A stretch of DNA of 40,732 nt, taken from DALYDD01 sp031973395. Lineage in GTDB: Bacteria; Patescibacteriota; Minisyncoccia; Phycocordibacterales; CAIZLB01. Shown one piece after another: positions 14,598 to 22,442 of the stretch; position 1 is the first letter of the stretch, and each line of letters begins with the position of its first letter. Below the pieces are notes generated by a model, which was not told the origin of the DNA, did not search any database, and saw only the letters and a list, made by a program, of their open reading frames with translations. Where the stretch lies: assembly GCA_031973395.1 (NCBI GenBank), contig DALYDD010000009.1, forward strand, positions 1-40,732. Direction: 5' to 3'. The translations under genes and the position numbers were made by a program.

Positions 14598-15395
14598 TTA
14601 GCGGTTCCGGCGCCAGCGTGGCCCGGGAGCTCGGGGATGATCGGCCCTCCTTTGTTTGTTGGTAGCTTCGACTTCCGCTTCCGGAAAGTCCGTTCCGTTG
14701 AACATGCAGGCTTCTGTGAGGAAGTTGCGCAGGATTGCATCTCCGACGCTGCCATTGATGAGGTGGGGTAGGAAATCGACCCCGTACATACCCGCAAGAG
14801 GGTCTTCAATGGCCGCGATGGACCCACCCGCTTCGATTCTGGCGACTGTGCGGAAGTGTCGTGGGGGACGTGTGACCAGATCACTGGCGGACAGTCGGAC
14901 AGGAATGATCCGATCTTCAACCCCAGCAAAGAGGATCGATGGCCGATCGTGGAGCACATTGATTCGTGCCTCATTAAAGCTCCGTGGCCTCGCGGTAAAT
15001 TGGATACCGCGATCACCGATCAAGAAGTGGACCAATGCTCTCAGGCCGAAACCTATAAAGAGTGTAGGTACCTCCTCTGCGCAAGTTTCGGCTTCCGAGT
15101 CTGGACCATTCCAGAAAAGGCGAGTGTCCAGCGGATCTCTCTCACCGAAGCGTTGTGTTCCTCCGGAGAAGACCATGGCGCCACATTCGTTCTTGGCTCG
15201 CCATTCCAGGGCGTCTTGTTCAGGAATGATTGTGGCTGTGGCGCCAGTAGCACGGATGGCTTCTGCGAGACCTGTCGTGTGTGGTGACATCAGATCAACT
15301 ACCAGGACCGTGAGTTCTGCGAGGTCGTCGGACGTCACCACATCTGGTTCGTCATCGAGTTCTTGATCTACGGGTTGGGGTGCGGGTTGTGTCAT
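14598..15395 (-). CDS. Class-I glutamine amidotransferase-like protein lacking catalytic residues
   Basis: The protein has 265 residues from ATG 15395; a TTG 57 nt upstream is in frame. Residues 28-226 follow the GATase domain of GMP synthase: LTVLVVDLMSPHTTGLAEAI, VFSGGTQRF, EEVPTLFIGFGLRALV, GSIAAIEDPLAGMYGVDFLP and AILRNFLTEAC. Where active enzymes have the nucleophile (GxCxGxQ) there is Gly (about G115 in FIGFG), and where they have FHPE there is FLPH (L209, H211). Cys, His and Glu of the triad are all replaced, so it should not hydrolyse glutamine. Both tails are low complexity (Pro-rich at the start, Arg/Pro-rich at the end). It is GC-rich and stands alone with its own terminator. A binding or scaffold role is possible. 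Confidence 0.65.
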   Translation of the reverse strand: MTQPAPQPVDQELDDEPDVVTSDDLAELTVLVVDLMSPHTTGLAEAIRATGATATIIPEQDALEWRAKNECGAMVFSGGTQRFGERDPLDTRLFWNGPDSEAETCAEEVPTLFIGFGLRALVHFLIGDRGIQFTARPRSFNEARINVLHDRPSILFAGVEDRIIPVRLSASDLVTRPPRHFRTVARIEAGGSIAAIEDPLAGMYGVDFLPHLINGSVGDAILRNFLTEACMFNGTDFPEAEVEATNKQRRADHPRAPGPRWRRNR

Positions 15396-15641
15396 TGGTT
15401 TGGCGGGTTTGGGTTGAAATTTCAGAGGACAGAAAAGTCTGCGACTACGCAAACGGTGTATTCACTTTTTTCCAAACATATTCAACCATTTACATCCTAT
15501 ATATGTCAATTTTCTTTTCTAAAATATAAAGTATTAAACCGCAGAGATTGCTTTGTGGTCTAATGCTTTATATTGCTCTCCTCGGCTCGGAAATATGAAA
15601 ACACTCTTTCCTACTTCTCTCGCTCTACGCCGGCGATAAGA

Positions 15642-15670
15642 TTGAATTTTCGGTACTTTTGCATTACACT
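15642..15670 (+). promoter_or_regulatory. Promoter of tRNA-Trp (TTGAAT-N17-TACACT)
   Basis: TTGAAT (15642-15647) and TACACT (15665-15670) lie 17 nt apart and end 9 nt before the first base of the tRNA, which is the right distance for a start at or just before its 5' end. Confidence 0.65.
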
Positions 15671-15679
15671 GTCCCGTAC

Positions 15680-15751
15680 GGGTCCATAGTTTCAATGGTA
15701 AAACATCGCACTCCAAACGCGCAGTTCGAGGTTCGAGTCCTCGTGGGCCCG
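15680..15751 (+). tRNA. tRNA-Trp (anticodon CCA) with an imperfect anticodon stem
   Basis: The acceptor stem GGGTCCA/TGGGCCC, D arm GTTT/AAAC, anticodon loop CTCCAAA (CCA), T arm CGAGG-TTCGAGT-CCTCG and discriminator G are in place, and a promoter precedes it. The anticodon stem TCGCA/CGCGC pairs only at its three middle positions; 27-43 (U-C) and 31-39 (A-C) are mismatched, which is unusual for a working tRNA. It is the only Trp tRNA in the window. CCA is not encoded, although CA follows the discriminator. Confidence 0.85.
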
Positions 15752-15939
15752 CAGGAAATATAAAAAACACCCCAAGCGAAGCGGAGGGTGTTTTTTTATA
15801 TTTACCTAAGGGTGTAAATAGGGACGAGAAAGCCGGAGCGAAGTGGCTATATGAGCGCAGCGAATTGCCGCGAGTGAGGCGGGGCTGCGGAAATTTTGCG
15901 TAGCAAAATTATCTGTAGCCGAGTCCTCGTGGGCCCGCA
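15734..15939 (+). mobile_element. tRNA-associated noncoding element, copy C, with duplicated tRNA-Trp 3' end
   Basis: The last 18 nt of tRNA-Trp plus CA (15734-15753) are repeated exactly as 20 nt at 15920-15939, 186 bp away in the same orientation. The interval holds a long hairpin (15756-15803), a segment with AGAAAGCCGGAGCG, the core GAGGCGGGGCTGCGGAAATT and the stem AATTTTGC-GTA-GCAAAATT (15892-15910), then ATCTGTAGCC directly before the tRNA copy. This is the same order as in copy B. The repeat spans T loop to 3' end, the region that tRNA-integrating elements commonly duplicate. There is no coding gene inside. Mobility is inferred. Confidence 0.6.
15756..15803 (+). terminator. Long hairpin following tRNA-Trp
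   Basis: Stem AAATATAAAAAACACCC with its complement GGGTGTTTTTTTATATTT, loop of about 12 nt, begins 5 nt after the tRNA. It ends in a T run and is probably the tRNA terminator. Confidence 0.8.
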
Positions 15940-15995
15940 AAATAACGAGCGAAGCGACTATATTTTGCTGTGCCGAGAGAATACTCGGCCCCGCC
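15940..15995. repeat. Degenerate, inverted further copy of the tRNA-associated core
   Basis: Directly after the duplicated tRNA-Trp end the plus strand reads CTATATTTTGCT, then a CCGAG-AGAATA-CTCGG hairpin, then CCCCGCC. This matches the order ATAATTTTGCT - hairpin - CCCCGCC of copy B on the same strand, so it runs opposite to copy C. The match is partial. Confidence 0.35.
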
Positions 15996-16077
15996 AATTA
16001 GAGCTAGCACGAGAGGGGTAGCCGTCTCGGGCGCTCAGGATTTTAACCAGAATTCGTTACGATCGAGCAACCCTTGA

Positions 16078-16320
16078 TTATGTAGAATGTATAAAAGAAA
16101 CATATGCAAACAAGATGTTAAGGAAAATTGGAAGTAAGCCAAGCCACTTAACCCAACTTGTTCCGTGGCGGCCTGTGAGCAAGAGGATCATGACCAAAGA
16201 TATCAATATAAATGGCCATAGCCTAGAAAAAAAGTGCCAAGCAATGCCAAACGAGTTAATAGACAGGTATACAAGTGGGATGACTGTAATTATTACTAAT
16301 GTGAGTATTATCCAGCGCAT
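16078..16320 (-). CDS. Small membrane protein
   Basis: The protein has 80 residues and is almost wholly hydrophobic, with three likely membrane helices: IILTLVIITVIPLVYLSI, LWPFILISLVMILLLTG and WLGLLPIFLNILFAYVSFI. The middle one (RLWPFILISLVMILLLTGR) resembles the LiaI/LiaF-type transmembrane region, but the match is short. The ATG at 16320 follows an A/T-rich stretch without a Shine-Dalgarno sequence. An overlapping open frame on the plus strand (16115-16357) gives a less coherent protein, so this strand is preferred. Confidence is limited by the small size and lack of neighbours. The gap 16358-16646 holds an A/T-rich stretch and nothing recognised. Confidence 0.45.
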   Translation of the reverse strand: MRWIILTLVIITVIPLVYLSINSFGIAWHFFSRLWPFILISLVMILLLTGRHGTSWVKWLGLLPIFLNILFAYVSFIHST

Positions 16321-16646
16321 AATAGGTATTTTAACAAGACTTCGTGTTGCTGCATAATTTTGCGATTTGCTTACCCGCCCGAGTAGGGGGGTATCCAGGA
16401 GTGCTTCAATGCTTGAAAAGGACGTTACAGGAGTCAGTCACCCCACCATCTCTTCTCTGATCGGAAATATGCATCTCAAAAAATCAAGTATATGTTACAG
16501 TAATTAAACATATATATAAATATAAAGGTTATATATTTGTATCTCGCTTCATAAATAAATATCACCGCCTCCTTACGGTTTTCCACAGATTCTAACAAGT
16601 GTTTTTGGACGTGAATCTAATCGCAGGTGATACAATATTAGGTATC

Positions 16647-18143
16647 ATGAAAAAATTCATCATTGCAGGAATATTACTCGTATCGGTATTCTATGCCGGA
16701 AAGGCCATTTATTCTCAGGGTGTCAGTAAGCAGCTGGCTCAGGTATCGGGATCTACCAACAATATTACAAACGGTCAATTGCTCACAACATCAGTAGCAC
16801 AAGGTGGAACGATTACGTTTAAGTTGGTAACAAATAACAACGTACCGCTCACAGACAGCCAACTCTCAAAGTTGTACATAGAACCAATTGGTCCAAACAA
16901 ACCGATCATGACCATAACAAGGGCTGGAACTGATACATATACAGCACGAATACCGACTGATTTTCCAGTTGGATCGTATGAGATATCTGTTTTTCCTCGA
17001 TTAAATTCAGGAACGGAGATGAACTGGTATTTTAATGAGACTCTGACTGTTACTGCTGCTCCTGTGGTTGTGACACCTCCGACTGTGGTAACTCCACCTG
17101 TTGTTCCGCCTGTAGTTACTCCGCCGGTAGTTGTTACACCTCCCGCAGTAAATAATCAGGCGTTTTCAATGATTCCTCCTCCAGATACAAAAAATAATTC
17201 AGATGGTTTAAATATACAGTCAGTAAGAGCTAGCCTAGATACACGAGATGGAAGAAATAGTATACAAATATCTTGGACAACGACTAAACCAACATACGGC
17301 TTTGTAGATTATGGAACCGCAGCTTCTTATGGAAAAACAGAAAAAACAAAAAAGTGGTCATGGGATAAAAGAGAGCTCAATCACAGTATCAGACTCGTAG
17401 GAATAGCACCCAATACTACCTATCACTTCAGAATTCGAGCTGAAACAGAAGAGGGCGTAAAAGTTACTACAGCAGACGGAACATTTTTCTCAGGCCCAAA
17501 CCCAGGATGGATGAGTATAGTGTCACCAAATCGTAACGTAGTTCTGCAAAACAACAAAAATGAAAAGATATTTTGGTGGACAGAGTATCAAACCCTGCCT
17601 ATAGATTTATATCTAGCAGGTGGAAAACTTGCGACTCCAGTTAAACTAAAGAGCAGTAATGCCGGTCACGCATCTTTTGGAGTAAATGTGCCGCAACGTA
17701 ATGGTCAAGAGACCATAAAAATCCCATCCACAACCATTGCTCCACCAGGTTGGGGTTATTACATATCGATTAGGATAAATAACACAGAAGTAGCAAAGTC
17801 AGAGAGTTTTGAAGTAGCGGCAGATAAGGGTCCTATTGTTCTTACAGTGCCAACAAAAACACTTAAAAAGGGTGAAACATATACAGTTACCCGTAACAGA
17901 GATGATGCTTATTTCTCATGGGGTGCAGGTCTTATTTTAGAAGGAGGGGGTCTTGTTGACGGCGGTATAGATTATGGTTCGGTTGAAAGTCGATCAGAAA
18001 CGAGTCCTGTTATTAAAACTACGATTAGATTAAAAAAAGGGATTCCTTCGGGAAAATACGTATTAAAATTGCGAGAGCTCAATACATTCGGTATTCCGAA
18101 TTTTAGTACAATAACGCATCAAGATGTAGTGGTAACTGATTAA
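16647..18143 (+). CDS. Modular surface protein: shared N-domain, Pro/Val linker, FN3-like and beta domains
   Basis: The protein has 498 residues from ATG 16647, preceded at 10 nt by TG-A-TACAAT. A signal or anchor helix (3-22) leads to a beta domain (about 35-130) nearly identical to that of the next gene, then a linker of VTPPxVxPP repeats (about 133-170). Next is a fibronectin-III-like domain (about 190-265; for example HSIRLVGIAPNTTYHFRIRA), then a domain beginning WMSIVSPNRNVVLQNNKNEK that resembles Ser/Thr-rich membrane-anchored beta sandwiches, and a final beta domain. No catalytic motif or cysteine pairs stand out. It is probably displayed on the cell surface as an adhesin or layer component, which is inference. 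The longer in-frame start at 16599 would overlap the promoter. Confidence 0.7.
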   Translation: MKKFIIAGILLVSVFYAGKAIYSQGVSKQLAQVSGSTNNITNGQLLTTSVAQGGTITFKLVTNNNVPLTDSQLSKLYIEPIGPNKPIMTITRAGTDTYTARIPTDFPVGSYEISVFPRLNSGTEMNWYFNETLTVTAAPVVVTPPTVVTPPVVPPVVTPPVVVTPPAVNNQAFSMIPPPDTKNNSDGLNIQSVRASLDTRDGRNSIQISWTTTKPTYGFVDYGTAASYGKTEKTKKWSWDKRELNHSIRLVGIAPNTTYHFRIRAETEEGVKVTTADGTFFSGPNPGWMSIVSPNRNVVLQNNKNEKIFWWTEYQTLPIDLYLAGGKLATPVKLKSSNAGHASFGVNVPQRNGQETIKIPSTTIAPPGWGYYISIRINNTEVAKSESFEVAADKGPIVLTVPTKTLKKGETYTVTRNRDDAYFSWGAGLILEGGGLVDGGIDYGSVESRSETSPVIKTTIRLKKGIPSGKYVLKLRELNTFGIPNFSTITHQDVVVTD

Positions 18144-18180
18144 ATTATCTATAGTGACCTACAAAATAATATAAATATAC

Positions 18181-19812
18181 ATGAAAAAAATATTTCTTTT
18201 AATCATTCTCCTAACCGCTGTCGCATACACAGGCTCGCGAATGTATATCACAAACAAAAACCAGCAAGCTCAAGTGACAGGCGCAGTAAGTAGTATTGTG
18301 AATGGTCAACTGATGACAACATCAGTAGCACAAGGTGGAACGATTACGTTTAAGTTGATAACAAATAACAACGTACCACTCACAGACAGCCAACTCTCAA
18401 AGTTGTACATAGAACCAATTGGTCCAAACAAACCGATCATGACCATAACAAGAGCCGGAACTGATACATATACAGCACGAATACCAACTGATTTTCCCGC
18501 AGGTTCCTACGAGGTGTCTGTTTTCGCAAAACTAAACTCGGGCACAGATATGAACTGGTATTTTAATGAGACTTTGACTGTCACTGCTGCTCCTGTAGTT
18601 GTGACACCCCCGACTGTTGTAACTCCACCTGTTGTTCCTCCTGTAGTACCACCAACAGTGCCCCCTGTGGTAACTCCACCTGTGGTTGTTCCGCCTGCAA
18701 CAACAAACGGTGTGACAGATGTTGTCGTAGACATGACAGATCATAACGCTACCATCAAGTTCAAAGTAAATAAGGGAATTATGCAAGCGAAAATTAAATA
18801 CAAAGATGATTTGACCGGGGTATACAAAAGCGGTGATAACGTCAGACAAGAATCTCCTCAGAGTAGTACTTATACTGCATATCTTGATGCACTAACTCCG
18901 AATACTACATATAAGTTCAATATAGAGTTGGTAGATTTCAATAATACCAAAGTGACACTTCCTACGGAATATTCATTCAAGACTGTAGCAAGGTTTATCG
19001 ACTCTAATCTGTATAAACGACAAGTCGAACAGCTGAAAAACTTTACGGTTTCTGCCACGCCGGTCAACCAAACTACCAATCCGGGCTTGTATAATGTCAC
19101 ATGGAATAATGCTGCCGTTGATGTTTGTATATATATTGATACGAAATCAGCAAGTAAGGCGGACATGACATTTAATGCAGGAAAGTCTAATACTTGTTTT
19201 GCTGGTTCGAATCGTAGTGCCCAGATTCAAATCGTGCAACAGCCAGATGACAAAGGTTCTGCGAAGACATCCTCAGTCAAAATTGATTTAAAGGTAAAGC
19301 CGTCGCTTTCTGCAGGAAGTGGAAATTTCACTCTCCCTACTGGATTTGAGTATGCACAATTTAGTGGCACAAATAGAGAAAATGTAGTTGTCTTTGATAA
19401 TTCGATATCACGAATTGTTAAGGATTTACAGCTACCCGCCGTTGGTCCTAAATTTGTGTCTGTTGATAAAACAAACGTTAAGCCTGGGGATATTGTAACG
19501 ATCAAGGTCAATGAGTATGTGTACCTTTCCCCATACACTGGAAGAGAAGATATTCTTCTGATAACCAATGTGCCCAGATTTCACGATCTTTTCGCATCTG
19601 GTTACTACTATACAGTCGCGCCTGTGACTGCAATTGATACAGTGAACAGGACCATGTCATTTAAGATACCGGACATGATGTCCTATGTATACAAAAATCA
19701 GTATAATGTCGCAACAAGTAGAAGGGAATTCCATGGGGGTGACTACTACGTATCGTTAAGGTATGAAGGGGTATTGAATCCTTTGGCTCTAAAAATAAAT
19801 ATCCAGAAATAG
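18181..19812 (+). CDS. Modular surface protein, paralog of the preceding gene with a different C-terminus
   Basis: The protein has 543 residues. Signal/anchor helix (4-20), then the shared N-domain (about 35-130), a longer VxPPVVPP linker, and an FN3-like domain (about 180-270; for example YTAYLDALTPNTTYKFNIEL). The C-terminal half differs from that of the neighbour: a domain with two cysteines (VDVCIYIDT and SNTCFAG) and a last beta domain with VDKTNVKPGDIVTIKVNEYV. The N-domain DNA shares blocks of up to 74 identical bases with the preceding gene. The gene starts 37 nt after it and is probably co-transcribed. A surface role is inferred from the signal helix and beta-sandwich modules. Confidence 0.7.
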   Translation: MKKIFLLIILLTAVAYTGSRMYITNKNQQAQVTGAVSSIVNGQLMTTSVAQGGTITFKLITNNNVPLTDSQLSKLYIEPIGPNKPIMTITRAGTDTYTARIPTDFPAGSYEVSVFAKLNSGTDMNWYFNETLTVTAAPVVVTPPTVVTPPVVPPVVPPTVPPVVTPPVVVPPATTNGVTDVVVDMTDHNATIKFKVNKGIMQAKIKYKDDLTGVYKSGDNVRQESPQSSTYTAYLDALTPNTTYKFNIELVDFNNTKVTLPTEYSFKTVARFIDSNLYKRQVEQLKNFTVSATPVNQTTNPGLYNVTWNNAAVDVCIYIDTKSASKADMTFNAGKSNTCFAGSNRSAQIQIVQQPDDKGSAKTSSVKIDLKVKPSLSAGSGNFTLPTGFEYAQFSGTNRENVVVFDNSISRIVKDLQLPAVGPKFVSVDKTNVKPGDIVTIKVNEYVYLSPYTGREDILLITNVPRFHDLFASGYYYTVAPVTAIDTVNRTMSFKIPDMMSYVYKNQYNVATSRREFHGGDYYVSLRYEGVLNPLALKINIQK

Positions 19813-19965
19813 ATATAAAAATTATTTCTTGTAATTATCCTGTTCATGGGAGTGTTTAGCATGGCTCAAGGATGCGCATGGTAAATAAGGTTCAGCAGGT
19901 CTGAGAATCAGGGGTATAATAGCGGCACACCCTTTCAATGTCTTATAATTTTTCATAGAAAATGA

Positions 19966-19971
19966 TAGACT
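19966..19971 (+). promoter_or_regulatory. Extended -10 box (TGA-TAGACT), leaderless GTG
   Basis: TAGACT ends exactly 7 nt before the GTG at 19979. A second TATAAT-like box lies about 20 nt upstream, so a start with a short leader is also possible. Confidence 0.45.
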
Positions 19972-19978
19972 CTTTATT

Positions 19979-22027
19979 GTGACCACTCCAAGAGCAGATA
20001 AAAAATATTCTCTCAAAAAGGCTCCTATTTGGGCGGAGCCTTTATCCGAAGATGAAATTTTACACATCTCGATATCTACAGACGATGCTCAGAAAACCGT
20101 GGCAGATGGAAAGGGTATTTGTCATATCTACAAAGAAATTGTACGAGCCACAAATGATTCAACCACGATGTATAATTTCCGTTCATGGGATATTGCCAAT
20201 AGTGATTTGCTGCAATCTGCAACTATCCAAGAATATATTTTACGAGAAGGGGATCGTATTGAAATTCATCGAGCGGCTGTCATCAGGGATGGTAAGTATA
20301 TAGATAAGAAAGACGATCTTAATCTTCGGGTATTGGATCATGAGGACTCATCGCAGTATGGATCATTCAAAAAAACTCAGAAACTTAACTGTATTGTAAG
20401 CGGAATCAATATCAATGATATTTTTATCTTTGAATACAGTTCGATATCTACTTTCGAAAAAGATCGTTTTTTGGACAAGAAGTATTTTAGATATTTTTGC
20501 GAGTTACCATCCGGATATTGGTTCTATAAACAATATGATTTCAAATTGATACAAGGTCGCGATGAAACGATTGTGGCGGCTGAGAAGTTTTTCCGAGATG
20601 AAAATGGTCAGAAAAAAGATGTGGTTGTGAATATGGTTGAAAAAGGACAGAATTATGTATTCAGCAGAGCCTCACTCGGTTTGGACAATAATCTGCAATA
20701 TTTTGCTCCTTATATCGAAATAGCAACAAAAGCGAACTGGCCAGAAATATCAAATGCTCTGTATGGTATTTGTAAAGATGCAATGAGTGATACGACATTA
20801 AAAAATAGTGAGCTCTATAAGACGCTTCAATTAAACTCCACCAAGCTCTCAGTTAAAGAAAAAATCAAGAAAATTACAGATTTCGTACAAGAGGAAATCG
20901 TGTACTTATATGATGCAGAAGTGATGCATGGTCATATTCCACAATCGGTGCAGGTTACCCTGGAGTCTAAGTCAGGAGATTGCAAGGCCAAATCTCTTCT
21001 CGTGGTTAATCTGTTGGCGACGATTGGTGTTGAAGCCGAACTCCTCTTTGTAAATTACGATGTGAATTATTATATAAAAGACTATCTTCCTTCTCCCTTT
21101 GTCTTCAATCATGCCATTGTAAGGCTTGTATATGAAGGTCGGGAATATTTTATTGATCCAACCTGGAAGGAAAATCAGGGCTTAATTGGTTATCGTGCTG
21201 AGCCGTATTTTTCTTATTATCTTCCTCTCCGAGAAAACGCATCTCTAGCCACAAAAGTATTTCGGCCTGTATATGAATTACCAAATGTAGAAGAAAATGT
21301 TTCCATTACTCTTGCCAAAGACGAGCCTGCGAAAATAAGCATAGACTATATCTATCGTAGAGAATCCGCAGATATCGTACGCCACAATGTGAAAAGCGGT
21401 GGTAATACGCAGGTTATCGATATGCAAAATGCCCATATCGCCGACAAGCTTTCCTACGAGGAGCGAATTGATGTTAAAGCTTTTTTCAAAAATAGTTCAT
21501 ATACTATTGTCTCAGATGACAAAGAAAAGAATGAATTAACGGTGAGATATGAGACAGAAATTGTCGATTCGTATCGGCACATAGGGAATGTTAATCTATT
21601 TCGATATTATTACTTTGCTGACGCAGATAAGATTATCAATCACGTGCATCAAGATTACCAAATAGGCTCATTTGTGCTTTACCCCGTAAAATATCGTCTG
21701 AGTATTGTTTCTGATCTATTGTTGAACAGAAAGGACAAAATTACCAAACGCAATACGGTGATTGATAATGACTATTTCCATTTTCATAATAAGAAAAAGT
21801 TAAAGTTCAAGGAAATTATTGTTGATATGGAGTATTCGCCAAAGGTATTTGACTATATCAAGCCAGAAGATGTTGCGCTTTTGAAAAAAGATTATCAAAC
21901 AATGAACGATAGCAATTTCGGGGTAGGGGCTACCTATTTAACATATGCCCAATTCCTCAGACGGTACGTATGGATTTTGATTGTCATTGTATTTATGCTT
22001 CGAGTACTATTCGGTGCTTTTGAGTGA
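19979..22027 (+). CDS. DUF3857/transglutaminase-like protein, C-terminally membrane-anchored
   Basis: The protein has 682 residues from GTG 19979. The N-terminal half fits a DUF3857-type beta domain (REGDRIEIHRAAVIRDGKYI). The central part is a transglutaminase-like core with the triad C335 in SKSGDCKAKSL, H378 in VFNHAIV and D393 in FIDPTW. A second beta domain follows, and one membrane helix (about 662-680, YVWILIVIVFMLRVLFGAF) ends the protein. Relatives are usually exported and can act as proteases or crosslinkers. Here I see no signal peptide at the N-terminus (MTTPRADKKYSLKKAP), so the side of the membrane is uncertain. The gene follows the surface-protein pair after 166 bp. Confidence 0.75.
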   Translation: MTTPRADKKYSLKKAPIWAEPLSEDEILHISISTDDAQKTVADGKGICHIYKEIVRATNDSTTMYNFRSWDIANSDLLQSATIQEYILREGDRIEIHRAAVIRDGKYIDKKDDLNLRVLDHEDSSQYGSFKKTQKLNCIVSGININDIFIFEYSSISTFEKDRFLDKKYFRYFCELPSGYWFYKQYDFKLIQGRDETIVAAEKFFRDENGQKKDVVVNMVEKGQNYVFSRASLGLDNNLQYFAPYIEIATKANWPEISNALYGICKDAMSDTTLKNSELYKTLQLNSTKLSVKEKIKKITDFVQEEIVYLYDAEVMHGHIPQSVQVTLESKSGDCKAKSLLVVNLLATIGVEAELLFVNYDVNYYIKDYLPSPFVFNHAIVRLVYEGREYFIDPTWKENQGLIGYRAEPYFSYYLPLRENASLATKVFRPVYELPNVEENVSITLAKDEPAKISIDYIYRRESADIVRHNVKSGGNTQVIDMQNAHIADKLSYEERIDVKAFFKNSSYTIVSDDKEKNELTVRYETEIVDSYRHIGNVNLFRYYYFADADKIINHVHQDYQIGSFVLYPVKYRLSIVSDLLLNRKDKITKRNTVIDNDYFHFHNKKKLKFKEIIVDMEYSPKVFDYIKPEDVALLKKDYQTMNDSNFGVGATYLTYAQFLRRYVWILIVIVFMLRVLFGAFE

Positions 22028-22042
22028 TGATTTGAGGTGTGG

Positions 22043-22048
22043 TATAAT
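22043..22048 (+). promoter_or_regulatory. Extended -10 box (TGG-TATAAT)
   Basis: TGTGGTATAAT lies just after the transglutaminase-like gene; the start would be near 22055, leaving about 39 nt before the ATG at 22094. This also argues against the GTG at 22037, which lies upstream of the box. Confidence 0.6.
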
Positions 22049-22093
22049 GTGTTCTTAGTCATATTGGATTACAAATATTTAACTATATTCACC

Positions 22094-22384
22094 ATGAAAG
22101 CATTTTCGATTGTCGCAGTTTGTTTTACATCAGTCTCTTTCCTCTGCATTATGATGATGCTTGGAGTAGAAGATTTGGAAGCGGCGTCAGGATGGGGGAT
22201 TATTCTTTCTGTATTTGCTATTCCTTATAGTATTACAATGTTGGTTTTTTCTATACGGTTGTCACATGATCATAAGTACAAAATTCATGGTGCAGAAGGA
22301 CTTCTGAAACTCAGTGAATTAAGAGACAAGGGTGTACTGACAGATTCAGAATTCGATACACAGAAAAAGAAGATTCTGGGTTAA
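22094..22384 (+). CDS. Two-helix membrane protein with C-terminal SHOCT motif
   Basis: The protein has 96 residues from ATG 22094. Two membrane helices (about 4-24, FSIVAVCFTSVSFLCIMMML, and 34-54, GIILSVFAIPYSITMLVFSI) are followed by a short basic loop and a SHOCT motif (LLKLSELRDKGVLTDSEFDTQKKKIL). SHOCT motifs are short C-terminal oligomerisation modules. The protein stays in the membrane with SHOCT probably in the cytoplasm. The role is unknown. It follows the transglutaminase-like gene by 66 nt but has its own -10 box. Confidence 0.75.
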   Translation: MKAFSIVAVCFTSVSFLCIMMMLGVEDLEAASGWGIILSVFAIPYSITMLVFSIRLSHDHKYKIHGAEGLLKLSELRDKGVLTDSEFDTQKKKILG

Positions 22385-22442
22385 TTTGAGTTACATAACA
22401 TCGGTGTGTACAGAATCACATTCTTGTGATATGGTTTATTTC

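Noticed and set aside
14656..15366. Plus-strand open frames opposite the amidotransferase-like gene
   Set aside because: They have no coherent protein features, while the minus strand shows a recognisable GATase fold from end to end and its own terminator.
16115..16357. Plus-strand ORF of 80 residues
   Set aside because: It overlaps a coherent three-helix membrane protein on the other strand, and its translation lacks any domain or hydrophobic pattern.
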